The translations under genes and the position numbers were made by a program. Below, piece by piece: positions 27,277 through 34,909 of a DNA stretch of 64,000 nt. Source of the stretch: an uncultured Aquimarina sp. (GTDB lineage: Bacteria > Bacteroidota > Bacteroidia > Flavobacteriales > Flavobacteriaceae); NCBI RefSeq assembly GCF_947492405.1, contig NZ_CANLMP010000008.1, forward strand, positions 1-64,000, in the 5' to 3' direction. The stretch's first letter is position 1, and each line of letters opens with the position of its first letter. The notes beneath the pieces are model-generated. The model was not told the origin of the DNA, did not search any database, and saw only the letters and a list, made by a program, of their open reading frames with translations.

Positions 27277-27494
27277 AGATCAGCGAATATACTATTAATT
27301 AATAATATGGTAATAATGGAACTCTTAATTTTATCTTGTTCTAATTTGGGACAGGAATATTAAAAACGATGAAAGTCTTTTTATTTAGGGAGATGAAAAT
27401 AGTACCATATTGCAAGAAATAACAAAACAATGTCCTAAAAATTAGAATTTTCTGATTTGATTTTGGAAAAGACAGTACTTTCTGAGGATATTTC
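27277..27494. other. AT-rich intergenic region between nrnA and ndk
   Basis: Part of a 345-nt gap. The only open frame (minus strand, about 62 codons) has no family features and runs through AT-rich sequence, so I do not call it a gene. It must contain the nrnA-gldI promoter; a near-match TATATTCG lies on the minus strand at 27284-27291 without a clear -33 box. Confidence 0.4.
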
Positions 27495-27524
27495 TTGTTT
27501 TTGATGCTTTTATCTATACTTTTG
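27495..27524 (+). promoter_or_regulatory. Sigma-A type promoter of ndk
   Basis: TTG (27495-27497), 19-nt spacer, TACTTTTG (27517-27524). It gives a leader of about 90 nt before the ndk ATG. Within the leader, CCTTT-AAAGG around 27583-27595 forms a small hairpin. Confidence 0.65.
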
Positions 27525-27621
27525 CACAAAATTTTTCATTTGGCTCAAAATCGTCAAAAGAAATATTAAAAGAATAAGGTTTCCCTTTAAAGGGAAATAA
27601 GATAAAAATCAAATTTTAAAA

Positions 27622-28041
27622 ATGGCAACAAATAGAACTTTTACAATGCTTAAGCCAGATGCGGTAAGAAAAGGCTACATCGGTGCAATCCTTGAACAAA
27701 TCACTGCTTCAGGTTTTAGAGTTGTAGCAATGAAATTAACTCAATTAACTACTGATGATGCTAAAGCTTTTTATGCTGTGCATAGTGAACGTCCTTTTTA
27801 TGGAGAATTAGTAGAATATATGACTAGTGGTCCAATTGTAGCGGCTATTCTTGAAAAAGAAAATGCTGTAGAAGATTTTAGAACTTTAATTGGTGCTACG
27901 AATCCAGAAGAAGCTGCAGAAGGAACTATCCGTAAGAAGTTTGCTACTTCTATAAGTGAAAATGCTGTTCACGGAAGTGATAGTGACGATAATGCTGCTA
28001 TCGAAGGTGCTTTCCATTTCTCAGGAAGAGAGCAGTTCTAA
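27622..28041 (+). CDS. ndk: Nucleoside diphosphate kinase
   Basis: 139 aa. Transfers the gamma phosphate from ATP to other NDPs through a phosphohistidine. Motifs: FTMLKPDAVRKG, YMTSGPIVAAILE, RTLIGATNPEEA, and the active-site NAVHGSDS with the catalytic His. The family pattern is complete and of normal length. Monocistronic, with its own promoter and a strong terminator. Confidence 0.97.
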   Translation: MATNRTFTMLKPDAVRKGYIGAILEQITASGFRVVAMKLTQLTTDDAKAFYAVHSERPFYGELVEYMTSGPIVAAILEKENAVEDFRTLIGATNPEEAAEGTIRKKFATSISENAVHGSDSDDNAAIEGAFHFSGREQF

Positions 28042-28066
28042 GAATATAATATATTAGTATAGTGTT

Positions 28067-28100
28067 CAAAACCATCCGCTTTCGAGCGGATGGTTTTTTT
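28067..28100 (+). terminator. Rho-independent terminator of ndk (UUCG loop)
   Basis: 11-bp stem AACCATCCGCT/AGCGGATGGTT closed by the stable TTCG tetraloop, followed by seven T. Confidence 0.93.
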
Positions 28101-28128
28101 GTTTTAAAGTACAAATCTTCTTGATGCA

Positions 28129-28650
28129 TTAATTTTTTAATACAATATTTAGTTCCATATCATAAATCATAATAGTTTCTGGAGGTATAGATCCATCAAA
28201 ACTACCGAATTTTCCAAATGCTAGATAAGAAGGTACAATCATCATTATTTTAGAACCTTCATTGACCCTCTTAAAACCTTCTCTTACCCCTTCTAAAAGT
28301 GATGCCATAGGTGAGGAAATTCCGTAATTATTATTTTCTCTATTGGATTCTCCGATAACTTCTCCTGTTTCTGCGATACTGGTTTTGAAATGAAATATAA
28401 CGGTATCTTCGTCCACCGGAATTAATCCGTCACCTTGATTCATTACTATATAATGCAACCCTGAATCAGTAGCTATAGCAGAAAGATTATTCTCTGATAG
28501 GTAGTTCTCTATCCATTGCAATTCTGCATCTTTTTCCTCTTGTGTATATTCTAAGTTAATAGGTTCTCCAGGATCAAAACCTTGATCATCATCAGAATTA
28601 CAGGAGAAAAAAAGGAGGGATAAAGCAAGTACTATAAATATGTTTTTCAT
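28129..28650 (-). CDS. FKBP-type peptidyl-prolyl isomerase lipoprotein
   Basis: 173 aa. Lipobox LLFFSC, followed by the acidic stretch NSDDDQGFD, which resembles a surface-export signal of Bacteroidota lipoproteins (inference). The FKBP domain occupies about 60-170: VIFHFKTSIAETGEVIGES, LLEGVREGFKRVNEGSKIMMIVPSYLAFGKFG and IPPETIMIYDMELNIVLK. Several aromatic active-site residues of FKBP are replaced, so isomerase activity is unsure. It sits alone, downstream-facing to ndk. Confidence 0.87.
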   Translation of the reverse strand: MKNIFIVLALSLLFFSCNSDDDQGFDPGEPINLEYTQEEKDAELQWIENYLSENNLSAIATDSGLHYIVMNQGDGLIPVDEDTVIFHFKTSIAETGEVIGESNRENNNYGISSPMASLLEGVREGFKRVNEGSKIMMIVPSYLAFGKFGSFDGSIPPETIMIYDMELNIVLKN

Positions 28651-28950
28651 AAGTTTTTAATTAAAAAAATAATTGTGGTTTATTTTAAGTGTCTTGAATC
28701 CCATATTTGTTACCATCCAAGTTTACTTTTTTTTCTTTTTACGAAAAAAAAATGTAAAAATTAAGGCAATGTATAAGTTTGAGATTACCGTGATTTTTAT
28801 AAATCGGGTGCAATAATACTTTTTTGCACAGTAATAAATAGAAAAAGTTTCCTTTTTAGATGAAAGTTAAGTGTACTCGTCCAAGAAACTAGGAAGGAAA
28901 TTATATAGTATAGTCTAAATCAAGTATGGAGTTTGGAATACTTTTCAATA
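28651..28950. other. Intergenic region, nothing recognised
   Basis: 300 nt, very AT-rich, between the FKBP lipoprotein start and the end of the TonB-receptor gene. No ORF, no terminator with a strong stem and no clear promoter box. It lacks the GGTRGGGTA/CGTTT element found upstream of the neighbouring fecR operon. Confidence 0.5.
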
Positions 28951-31503
28951 CTACCAAAACACTCTAAAACTTAGATTAGGAGTAATCCCCAAAGCAAAAA
29001 TATCTGAATTTATAAATCGATTATCCAATGAATTAGTAGTTCTAAATTCTCGGTTCAATAAATTTTCCCGATCATAAAGATTCAGAACAGACAACCCTAA
29101 TCGATATCTAACATTAGACGTCGATCTTATTTTAAAATCATAAATAGCAGAAAAATCAAGCCTGTGATATACTGGAAGATTATTACCATTGATTTCTCCA
29201 AAATCCAATAATACCAGATTTCCACTTTCATCAACACCAGAAACATTAGTAAAAGCTTTACCGGTATGCCAGAGCCAACCTAAAGAGAATTGAAAGTCAT
29301 TGATCTTATAGAAGTGGGACCATTTTACGGTATGTTCTATATTCCAATTACCGGGAAAAGATTCATTGTTATTGATATCATCAAATTTATTTTGAGTATT
29401 GATATAAGAATAACTTACCCAGGTTTTGTAGTTTTTAAAATGTTTTTTTAGGAAAAAATCAATTCCATAAACCCTACTTTCGCCAGTATGATAGGTGTTG
29501 TCAATTGGATTGATGAAACCAGCAGTTAGCGAAGTGATATCATCTATTTGTTTGTAATATGTGTCTATATCAAAATACCATTTGTTTTTCTTAAAACTGC
29601 TTCCCAAAGTAAACTGATAACTCGTGATTACAGGGAATTGCTCTTTGTTGGCTAATGTCCAAACCTGATTCTCCAAAGATAGATCGCTGACCACAGATTC
29701 TCTGATCTGACTAACAGCTTGACTACGATATTCTCCAGTGGCATTAACTGCCCAATACTTTGACAAGTTTTTTTGTATGAAAATACGAGGTTCAATAAAC
29801 GATTTATCTAATTCCGAATAATGGTTTAAGCGTAATCCGGCAGAAAAATAAAAGTTTTTAGGGACTTCATATTTGTATTCGCCGTAGATAGCATGTGTGT
29901 TAAGAAAACGATCATCTTGATCCAAAATTAATTCATATGTTGGAGTAGTCGTTACAAATGCATACTTAATGGTGTTATTAGAAAATTGATACCCTCCAAG
30001 AATCTTATGGTTATCTGATAATGAATAATTAAGGTCTAAAGCTGCGCCAAAATCCTTTACACTGTTCTTTTTACTTTCTATTTCAGTTGTGGTTCCTGAT
30101 TCTTCTGTAATGAATTCATAGTTTAGTAAATATCTTGTGTAATACCCACTACTTTTGACACTTAATTGATTACTCCAAATGTGTTTCCAACTTATATTGT
30201 ATCCTTCGTTTTCAGTTATTAAGTTATCATTAAAAGACATAAGATTATCATTTCGTTTAAAATCAAGATCGTTTTTGCTGTAAAGGGCATTCACTTCAAT
30301 TTTATCGAAATCCGAAAGTTTGGCAATTAAATTGGCATTATAATCCGTGTAGAAAAAATCATTTTTAGCTTCACTTAGTGGGTTAGTTTCTGCGATAGTT
30401 GTATTCTGAAAAACACGATCCGCGAACTGTTTATAGGTAAAAGTTTCTAAGAGATCTGTGTATGATCGTCTTCCAGATACTTGTAAAGATACTTTGTCTG
30501 GTATAATTGGTGTATGTACAACAGCATCTGCATTGATCATATTAAAACCAGCTCCTCCTGTAAAACGTTCTGCAACCTCATTTTCTGTTTTGATGTCAAT
30601 AACCCCAGAGATTCTATCGCCATATTTAGCGCTTACGCCACTTTTAGAAAAATCAACTTCTTTTACTACGTAAGGATTAAAAGCGGATAGCATACCAAAA
30701 AAGTGTCCTTGATGATATGTTTTGATACCGTTCCAAAGAACTAAATTTTGATTAGGAGCATTACCACGTATATATAAACCAGATGCTGTTTCGAATGGAC
30801 TATTAACACCTGGTGTCAATTGGATACTTTGTAAAATGTCTGGTTCTGTAAGTCCAGGTAGTATCTCGATATCCTTTAGATCGATATTTACTACTTTTTT
30901 ATGTTGAGTAATTCCTTTGGTAAGATATTCCTGGATAACAACTTCATCAAGAGTTTCTATAGTATTTGTAAGGTAGATCTTTATACAATCATTTTTATTA
31001 ATAAACTCTGAGGTATTTAATACTTTCTGTCGAAACCCTGGAGCACTTATTAAAACTGCCGAACTAAAAGGAACTTCCTTGTTTTCAAAATATCCTTTTT
31101 CGTTTGTAGTAACATTGGTTCTGGAGGCTTTGAAGAATATTCTGATTTTTTCTAAGGGTTCTAAGTTTTCATTATAAATATAACCGCAAACGCTAACGGT
31201 ATCTTTTTTAGAGTATTTTCTAATAGTGATAAAGTTTTCTCCTGTGACTTCAAATTTTAATTTAGATTGTTGCTCAAGGCTATCAAGAACATCGTCTATA
31301 TTAGTTTCGGTATTAGTTTGCAGAGATACTAATTTGTTAATGATAGTCGCATCAATGTAAGAAAACTTTACATCGAATTGTTTTTCTAAAGATGGAATTA
31401 TTTGTGATAGTGGTTTATTTTGAGCATCAATAATGTATGTTTTTTCTTGAGAAAAAACAGATATACTCCATAAAAGTATGCATACACATAAAAATCTCGT
31501 CAT
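28951..31503 (-). CDS. TonB-dependent outer-membrane receptor with STN domain
   Basis: 850 aa. Order: signal peptide ending SVFS; an STN (secretin/TonB short N-terminal) domain at about 25-90 (IIPSLEKQFDVKFSYIDATI); a carboxypeptidase-regulatory-like beta domain (about 105-190); a plug (GLYIRGNAPNQNLVLWNGIKTY, SGVSAKYGDRISGVIDIKT); and a 22-strand-type barrel ending NLSFRVFW with terminal aromatic. STN domains in FecA-like receptors pass a ligand signal to a FecR anti-sigma factor, which here is encoded 4 nt upstream. The ligand is unknown; no SusD-like partner is present. Confidence 0.93.
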   Translation of the reverse strand: MTRFLCVCILLWSISVFSQEKTYIIDAQNKPLSQIIPSLEKQFDVKFSYIDATIINKLVSLQTNTETNIDDVLDSLEQQSKLKFEVTGENFITIRKYSKKDTVSVCGYIYNENLEPLEKIRIFFKASRTNVTTNEKGYFENKEVPFSSAVLISAPGFRQKVLNTSEFINKNDCIKIYLTNTIETLDEVVIQEYLTKGITQHKKVVNIDLKDIEILPGLTEPDILQSIQLTPGVNSPFETASGLYIRGNAPNQNLVLWNGIKTYHQGHFFGMLSAFNPYVVKEVDFSKSGVSAKYGDRISGVIDIKTENEVAERFTGGAGFNMINADAVVHTPIIPDKVSLQVSGRRSYTDLLETFTYKQFADRVFQNTTIAETNPLSEAKNDFFYTDYNANLIAKLSDFDKIEVNALYSKNDLDFKRNDNLMSFNDNLITENEGYNISWKHIWSNQLSVKSSGYYTRYLLNYEFITEESGTTTEIESKKNSVKDFGAALDLNYSLSDNHKILGGYQFSNNTIKYAFVTTTPTYELILDQDDRFLNTHAIYGEYKYEVPKNFYFSAGLRLNHYSELDKSFIEPRIFIQKNLSKYWAVNATGEYRSQAVSQIRESVVSDLSLENQVWTLANKEQFPVITSYQFTLGSSFKKNKWYFDIDTYYKQIDDITSLTAGFINPIDNTYHTGESRVYGIDFFLKKHFKNYKTWVSYSYINTQNKFDDINNNESFPGNWNIEHTVKWSHFYKINDFQFSLGWLWHTGKAFTNVSGVDESGNLVLLDFGEINGNNLPVYHRLDFSAIYDFKIRSTSNVRYRLGLSVLNLYDRENLLNREFRTTNSLDNRFINSDIFALGITPNLSFRVFW

Positions 31504-31507
31504 GCTC

Positions 31508-32422
31508 TTAATTTTCTACTACCACGGTCTTACCGTTTTGCAATAGTTGGTATTGCAAACCTAAGGTACTAAAAACTGTTTTAAGAGCAACTTTTATATC
31601 ATTATTAGGAAAAGTTCCGGTATAAATTATATCAGTATCTATGTTTTTCGTATCGATGACGATATCATATTGATCCTCTAATTCCTTAAAAACATAACGT
31701 AACGGAACACTTCTAAACGAACTTGTATTAGTAATCCAAGAAGGTTCTAATGCTTCAAAAGTCCAACTCTCTGAAGCTACACGGGCAATTTTTCTATACC
31801 CTTTTCCAGCAGCAAGAATTGTATTGTCTTCTCCATTGGTAACACTTACCTTACCTTCATAGCAAACTGCTTCAAAAAATGAAGCTTGTGATTGTACATT
31901 AAACTCAGTTCCTAGTACAGAAACATTTCCATTTGCTGTAGTTACTGTAAATTTACTGCCCTTTTTTACTTTAAAATAAGCTTCGCCATCTAAGGATACA
32001 GTTCGGTCAGTATCCCAATCATTTTTGTCAAAGCTAGCTTTAGACTTAGCATTAAGTATCATTTCTGAACCATCAGGAAGCGTAACTGCTAATTGTTCTC
32101 CAAAAGAAGTTGTAAATGAATCATTAGAATTGAATAAGAATAATCCAAATAATATTATAATAGAAGCTGCCGCTGCGAAATAGGGCCAAAGTTTAATAAC
32201 GGGTTTTGTAATTTCTTGAGAAGAAGTATTTCTTTTTGTTTTTATAGTGTTTAAAGCTGCATCCACATCATACGTTGTAAGGTCCAAAGCATCGGCGCCA
32301 GCCATAATCTTCTTATAATGATTATACTCCGGATGCGATTGGAACTCATGAAGTTCCTCTGGAGAAAGTTCTCCATTTATCCATCTGGATAAGAATATAT
32401 CATCTTTTTTATCGTCAAACAT
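31508..32422 (-). CDS. FecR-family anti-sigma factor
   Basis: 304 aa. The cytoplasmic N-terminal part (1-82) would hold the sigma factor. A single transmembrane helix lies at about 84-104 (LWPYFAAAASIIILFGLFLF). The periplasmic FecR domain (EQLAVTLPDGSEMILNAKSK ... YFKVKKGSKFTV ... VSVLGTEFNVQ) is followed by a C-terminal DUF4974/STN-like domain (VPLRYVFKELEDQYDIVID ... LQYQLLQNGKTVVV). It should relay the receptor state to the ECF sigma factor. It is co-transcribed with the receptor gene and has its own GGTRGGGTA/CGTTT promoter 24 nt upstream, implying autoregulation. Confidence 0.93.
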   Translation of the reverse strand: MFDDKKDDIFLSRWINGELSPEELHEFQSHPEYNHYKKIMAGADALDLTTYDVDAALNTIKTKRNTSSQEITKPVIKLWPYFAAAASIIILFGLFLFNSNDSFTTSFGEQLAVTLPDGSEMILNAKSKASFDKNDWDTDRTVSLDGEAYFKVKKGSKFTVTTANGNVSVLGTEFNVQSQASFFEAVCYEGKVSVTNGEDNTILAAGKGYRKIARVASESWTFEALEPSWITNTSSFRSVPLRYVFKELEDQYDIVIDTKNIDTDIIYTGTFPNNDIKVALKTVFSTLGLQYQLLQNGKTVVVEN

Positions 32423-32436
32423 AATCTGCTTATATA

Positions 32437-32469
32437 TAATAAAACGTTTAAGTTTGGTATTACCCTACC
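32437..32469 (-). promoter_or_regulatory. Putative ECF-sigma promoter of the fecR-TonB receptor operon
   Basis: On the minus strand GGTAGGGTA (32461-32469), exactly 14 nt, then CGTTTTATTA (32437-32446), ending 14 nt before the fecR ATG. The same two boxes with the same 14-nt gap precede the three lipoprotein genes at 33251, 34910 and 36796. It differs wholly from the TTG/TAnnTTTG promoters elsewhere. Confidence 0.75.
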
Positions 32470-32554
32470 TCCGTTTTAATTTTTTTTAAAAATCAATTTT
32501 TAATGGTTATCCAGTTTATGATAATTTCATAGTTTCCATCAATCATCAACTATT

Positions 32555-33076
32555 TTAAATATTTCCAATTTTCTTTCTTAACGTAACTAAAGCTTTATGC
32601 ATTAATTTCTCAATTGCTTTTACTGATACATTAGATAATTCGGCAATTTCTCTATATGTTTTTTTATCAATTCTACTCAAAAGAAAAACTTCTCTCTGTC
32701 TATCAGGTAAATCAGCTATAGCATTTTTTAATTTCTCCATATATTCTTTTTCAAGCAAAACAAATTCTGGGGATTCATTTGTTACGTCACTTTTTCGTTG
32801 TGTAATGTAATTTTGATGTTTAAATTTTACTTGCTGATGACGTGCAATACTAATTCCTAGATTAGTAGCTATGGTATAGACATAGCTTTTTGCCTTATCC
32901 AAAGGAACTTTTGCACAATTGTTCCATAACTTTATAAAGGAATCCTGTACGATATCTTCTGCTTGATCAAGATCTCCAAATTTATAATATAGATAACTTC
33001 TCAAAAGTTTTGCATGACTTTTGAAAAATTGATCAAAGGCTTGTTCGTCACAAGTAGAGTTTTTACTGTCAGACAT
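32555..33076 (-). CDS. ECF-family RNA polymerase sigma factor (FecI-like)
   Basis: 173 aa. Sigma region 2 (about 12-80): FFKSHAKLLRSYLYYKFGDLDQAEDIVQDSFIKLW, contacting core RNAP and the -10 box. Sigma region 4 (about 115-170): LPDRQREVFLLSRIDKKTYREIAELSNVSVKAIEKLMHKALV, a helix-turn-helix for the -35 box. Regions 1 and 3 are absent, as in ECF factors. The gap to fecR is 132 nt, and fecR has its own promoter. Regulation is presumably by FecR sequestration. Its own promoter looks housekeeping-like rather than ECF-like. Probable targets are listed as the four shared elements. Confidence 0.94.
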   Translation of the reverse strand: MSDSKNSTCDEQAFDQFFKSHAKLLRSYLYYKFGDLDQAEDIVQDSFIKLWNNCAKVPLDKAKSYVYTIATNLGISIARHQQVKFKHQNYITQRKSDVTNESPEFVLLEKEYMEKLKNAIADLPDRQREVFLLSRIDKKTYREIAELSNVSVKAIEKLMHKALVTLRKKIGNI

Positions 33077-33095
33077 TTGGGGATTGATTTGGTGT

Positions 33096-33122
33096 CAAAA
33101 CTAGATTTTTTTCTGATACCAA
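33096..33122 (-). promoter_or_regulatory. Possible housekeeping promoter of the ECF sigma gene
   Basis: Minus-strand TTG (33120-33122), 16-nt spacer, TAGTTTTG (33096-33103). The spacer is shorter than the 19 nt seen elsewhere, so support is modest. No GGTRGGGTA/CGTTT element points toward this gene. Confidence 0.4.
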
Positions 33123-33156
33123 AAAAAATAAATTTAAAAAAATATAGAAGTAAAGG

Positions 33157-33189
33157 GGTGGGGTAGGTTGACTGACTTGCGTTTTACTT
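33157..33189 (+). promoter_or_regulatory. Putative ECF-sigma promoter of repeat lipoprotein 1
   Basis: GGTGGGGTA (33157-33165), 14-nt gap, CGTTTTACTT (33180-33189). The downstream box begins 71 nt before the ATG at 33251. One of four matching elements in this locus. Confidence 0.72.
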
Positions 33190-33250
33190 GTGTTATAACA
33201 CACAAAATATCTCAATTGAGTTTTACTTAATCTTTAATTAAAAAATTAAA

Positions 33251-34693
33251 ATGAAAAATCTTAGAATACTAAGCCTACTTATGCTAGGGCTTATGCTAAC
33301 ATTTACTTCTTGTGAAGAAAATGATGAAACTGATCCTACTACAGAATGCCCTGAATTATCTTTTGAAAGAGATGGTGGGAAATTAATTGCAAATTTTGAA
33401 GAAATAAATAGTTTGGATGTTTACGAATGGTTTGTAAACGATGAACTCGTAGAAACTGAAAGCTTAGAAAATCAACGCGATAATATATTAGATATTTCAG
33501 AATATAATCCTGGAACTTACACTATTTGTATAAAAGCAGAAACTCCTGATTGCCCTGCTGGTGTAGAATTTTGTAAAGAGATAACTGTGGGAGAAGATAT
33601 GGAAGGTTGCCCAGAATTAAAATTCACTAGGGATGGAGATTATCTATTTGCTGATTTTGAAGGTATCGATACATTAGAGTTTTATGCTTGGCGAGTTTCT
33701 GGAGAGACACTGGGTAATGAAACTATCATAGAAAATGAAGGAATCAATAATCAAGGAGATAATAAGTTTTCTCTTACTAATTTAGAACAAGGTACATATA
33801 GTATTTGTCTAATCTCAGAAAGTCCAACTTGTACGAGTACTGAGTATTGCGAAGAGATTACTATCGATGGTGATGGGCAAGATTCTTGTCCTGATCTTTC
33901 AATTAGTTCAGAAGGAAGTATTGTTGTCGCTACAATTAGTGGTACTAATGATATTGATTTGTTTAAATGGTATGTAAACAATCAACTGTTAGCTGCTGAA
34001 GATTTACAGGTTCAAGGCGGTACTGTAACTTTAGATTTGAGCGACTATAACCCAGGTTCTTATGAAGTTTGTGTAAAATTTAATTCTAATGATTGTTCTC
34101 AAGGAATCGAAGCTTGCGTATCGGCGCAGGTAACAGATGATAATAATGGGGGAGATGATTGTCCAGATTTATCATTTATCGAAGAAGGGACATTAATGTT
34201 TGCTAATTTTTCTGGAATTGATCAATTAGATGTATATGAATGGTTTGTTGATGGTACTTTAGTAGAAACAGAAAGTTTACAGAGTCAGGATAGAGATAAT
34301 AAGCTTGATTTATCTTCATACAATCCAGGTACTTATACTGTTTGTATCAAGGCCGAAACTAACGAATGTCCTAATGGAACTGAATTTTGCAGAGACATAG
34401 TGATTCCAGAACCAGAACCAGTAGATTGTTCAGTATTTAAACTAGAATATATAGCGACTAATGGAGCAGAATTTGTAAATGCTAATGGCGTTATTTTATT
34501 TGGATTAGAAAATAATTCTGTAGTTTGGGAAATTGATGGGAATCAAATCAATCCTACAACATCAACAGGTCATTTTATTATCTTAAAAAATCATCTTAAT
34601 CAAGCAGGGAAGTATGAGATTTGTTATAAGGCTGAAACAACTGAGTGCGGAGCACTACAAGAATGTATTGAAGTTGATTATCAAGGTTTGTAA
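33251..34693 (+). CDS. Lipoprotein with five cysteine-bearing Ig-like repeats (ECF locus, protein 1)
   Basis: 480 aa. Lipobox LTFTSC at 16-21, then EENDE, an acidic motif of the kind that sends Bacteroidota lipoproteins to the cell surface (inference). From residue 33 there are five repeats of about 85-92 residues. Each starts CP-[ED]-L, has W-[FY]-V-[ND]-[DG]-x-L in the middle and ends PGTYTICIKAET..C...EFC. The four cysteines per repeat probably form two disulfides. The pattern resembles PKD/Ig-like adhesion folds. I know no named family. It is divergent from the ECF sigma gene, with its own promoter and terminator. Adhesin, ligand-binding or matrix roles are all possible. Confidence 0.75.
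   Translation: MKNLRILSLLMLGLMLTFTSCEENDETDPTTECPELSFERDGGKLIANFEEINSLDVYEWFVNDELVETESLENQRDNILDISEYNPGTYTICIKAETPDCPAGVEFCKEITVGEDMEGCPELKFTRDGDYLFADFEGIDTLEFYAWRVSGETLGNETIIENEGINNQGDNKFSLTNLEQGTYSICLISESPTCTSTEYCEEITIDGDGQDSCPDLSISSEGSIVVATISGTNDIDLFKWYVNNQLLAAEDLQVQGGTVTLDLSDYNPGSYEVCVKFNSNDCSQGIEACVSAQVTDDNNGGDDCPDLSFIEEGTLMFANFSGIDQLDVYEWFVDGTLVETESLQSQDRDNKLDLSSYNPGTYTVCIKAETNECPNGTEFCRDIVIPEPEPVDCSVFKLEYIATNGAEFVNANGVILFGLENNSVVWEIDGNQINPTTSTGHFIILKNHLNQAGKYEICYKAETTECGALQECIEVDYQGL
33347..34681 (+). repeat. Five tandem CP-x-L...C...C...FC protein repeats
   Basis: Coding repeats with diverged DNA. Repeats 1 and 4 are closest (both YEWFV...LVETESL, then YNPGTYT-CIKAET). Repeat 5 is most diverged and begins CSVF rather than CPEL. 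Confidence 0.75.
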
Positions 34694-34741
34694 TATGGAC
34701 GAGAAAGGTTCTTGGTAACTCATAATTCGTAATTTTAAATG

Positions 34742-34777
34742 ATGAGGTTGTATTGATATACAACCTCATTTTTTTTA
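34742..34777 (+). terminator. Rho-independent terminator after repeat lipoprotein 1
   Basis: Stem ATGAGGTTGTA/TACAACCTCAT with a 6-nt loop and eight or more T. It separates lipoprotein genes 1 and 2 into distinct transcription units. Confidence 0.9.
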
Positions 34778-34813
34778 TTCTAAAAATGATTTTTATTTTT
34801 TTTTAAGGAAGGG

Positions 34814-34846
34814 GGTAGGGTATTCTTTTTTAGCTGCGTTTCATAA
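34814..34846 (+). promoter_or_regulatory. Putative ECF-sigma promoter of repeat lipoprotein 2
   Basis: GGTAGGGTA (34814-34822), 14-nt gap, CGTTTCATAA (34837-34846). The downstream box starts 73 nt before the ATG at 34910, close to the 71 nt of gene 1. Confidence 0.72.
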
Positions 34847-34909
34847 TTGTAGGGCCGATAAAAAAGACTCTAAACAATTAATTATTGACAACCCCTAAAA
34901 ATTATAACG

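Noticed and set aside
27341..27529. 62-codon open frame on the minus strand between nrnA and ndk
   Set aside because: It overlaps the ndk promoter, is AT-rich with no family-like features, and has no start or promoter context.
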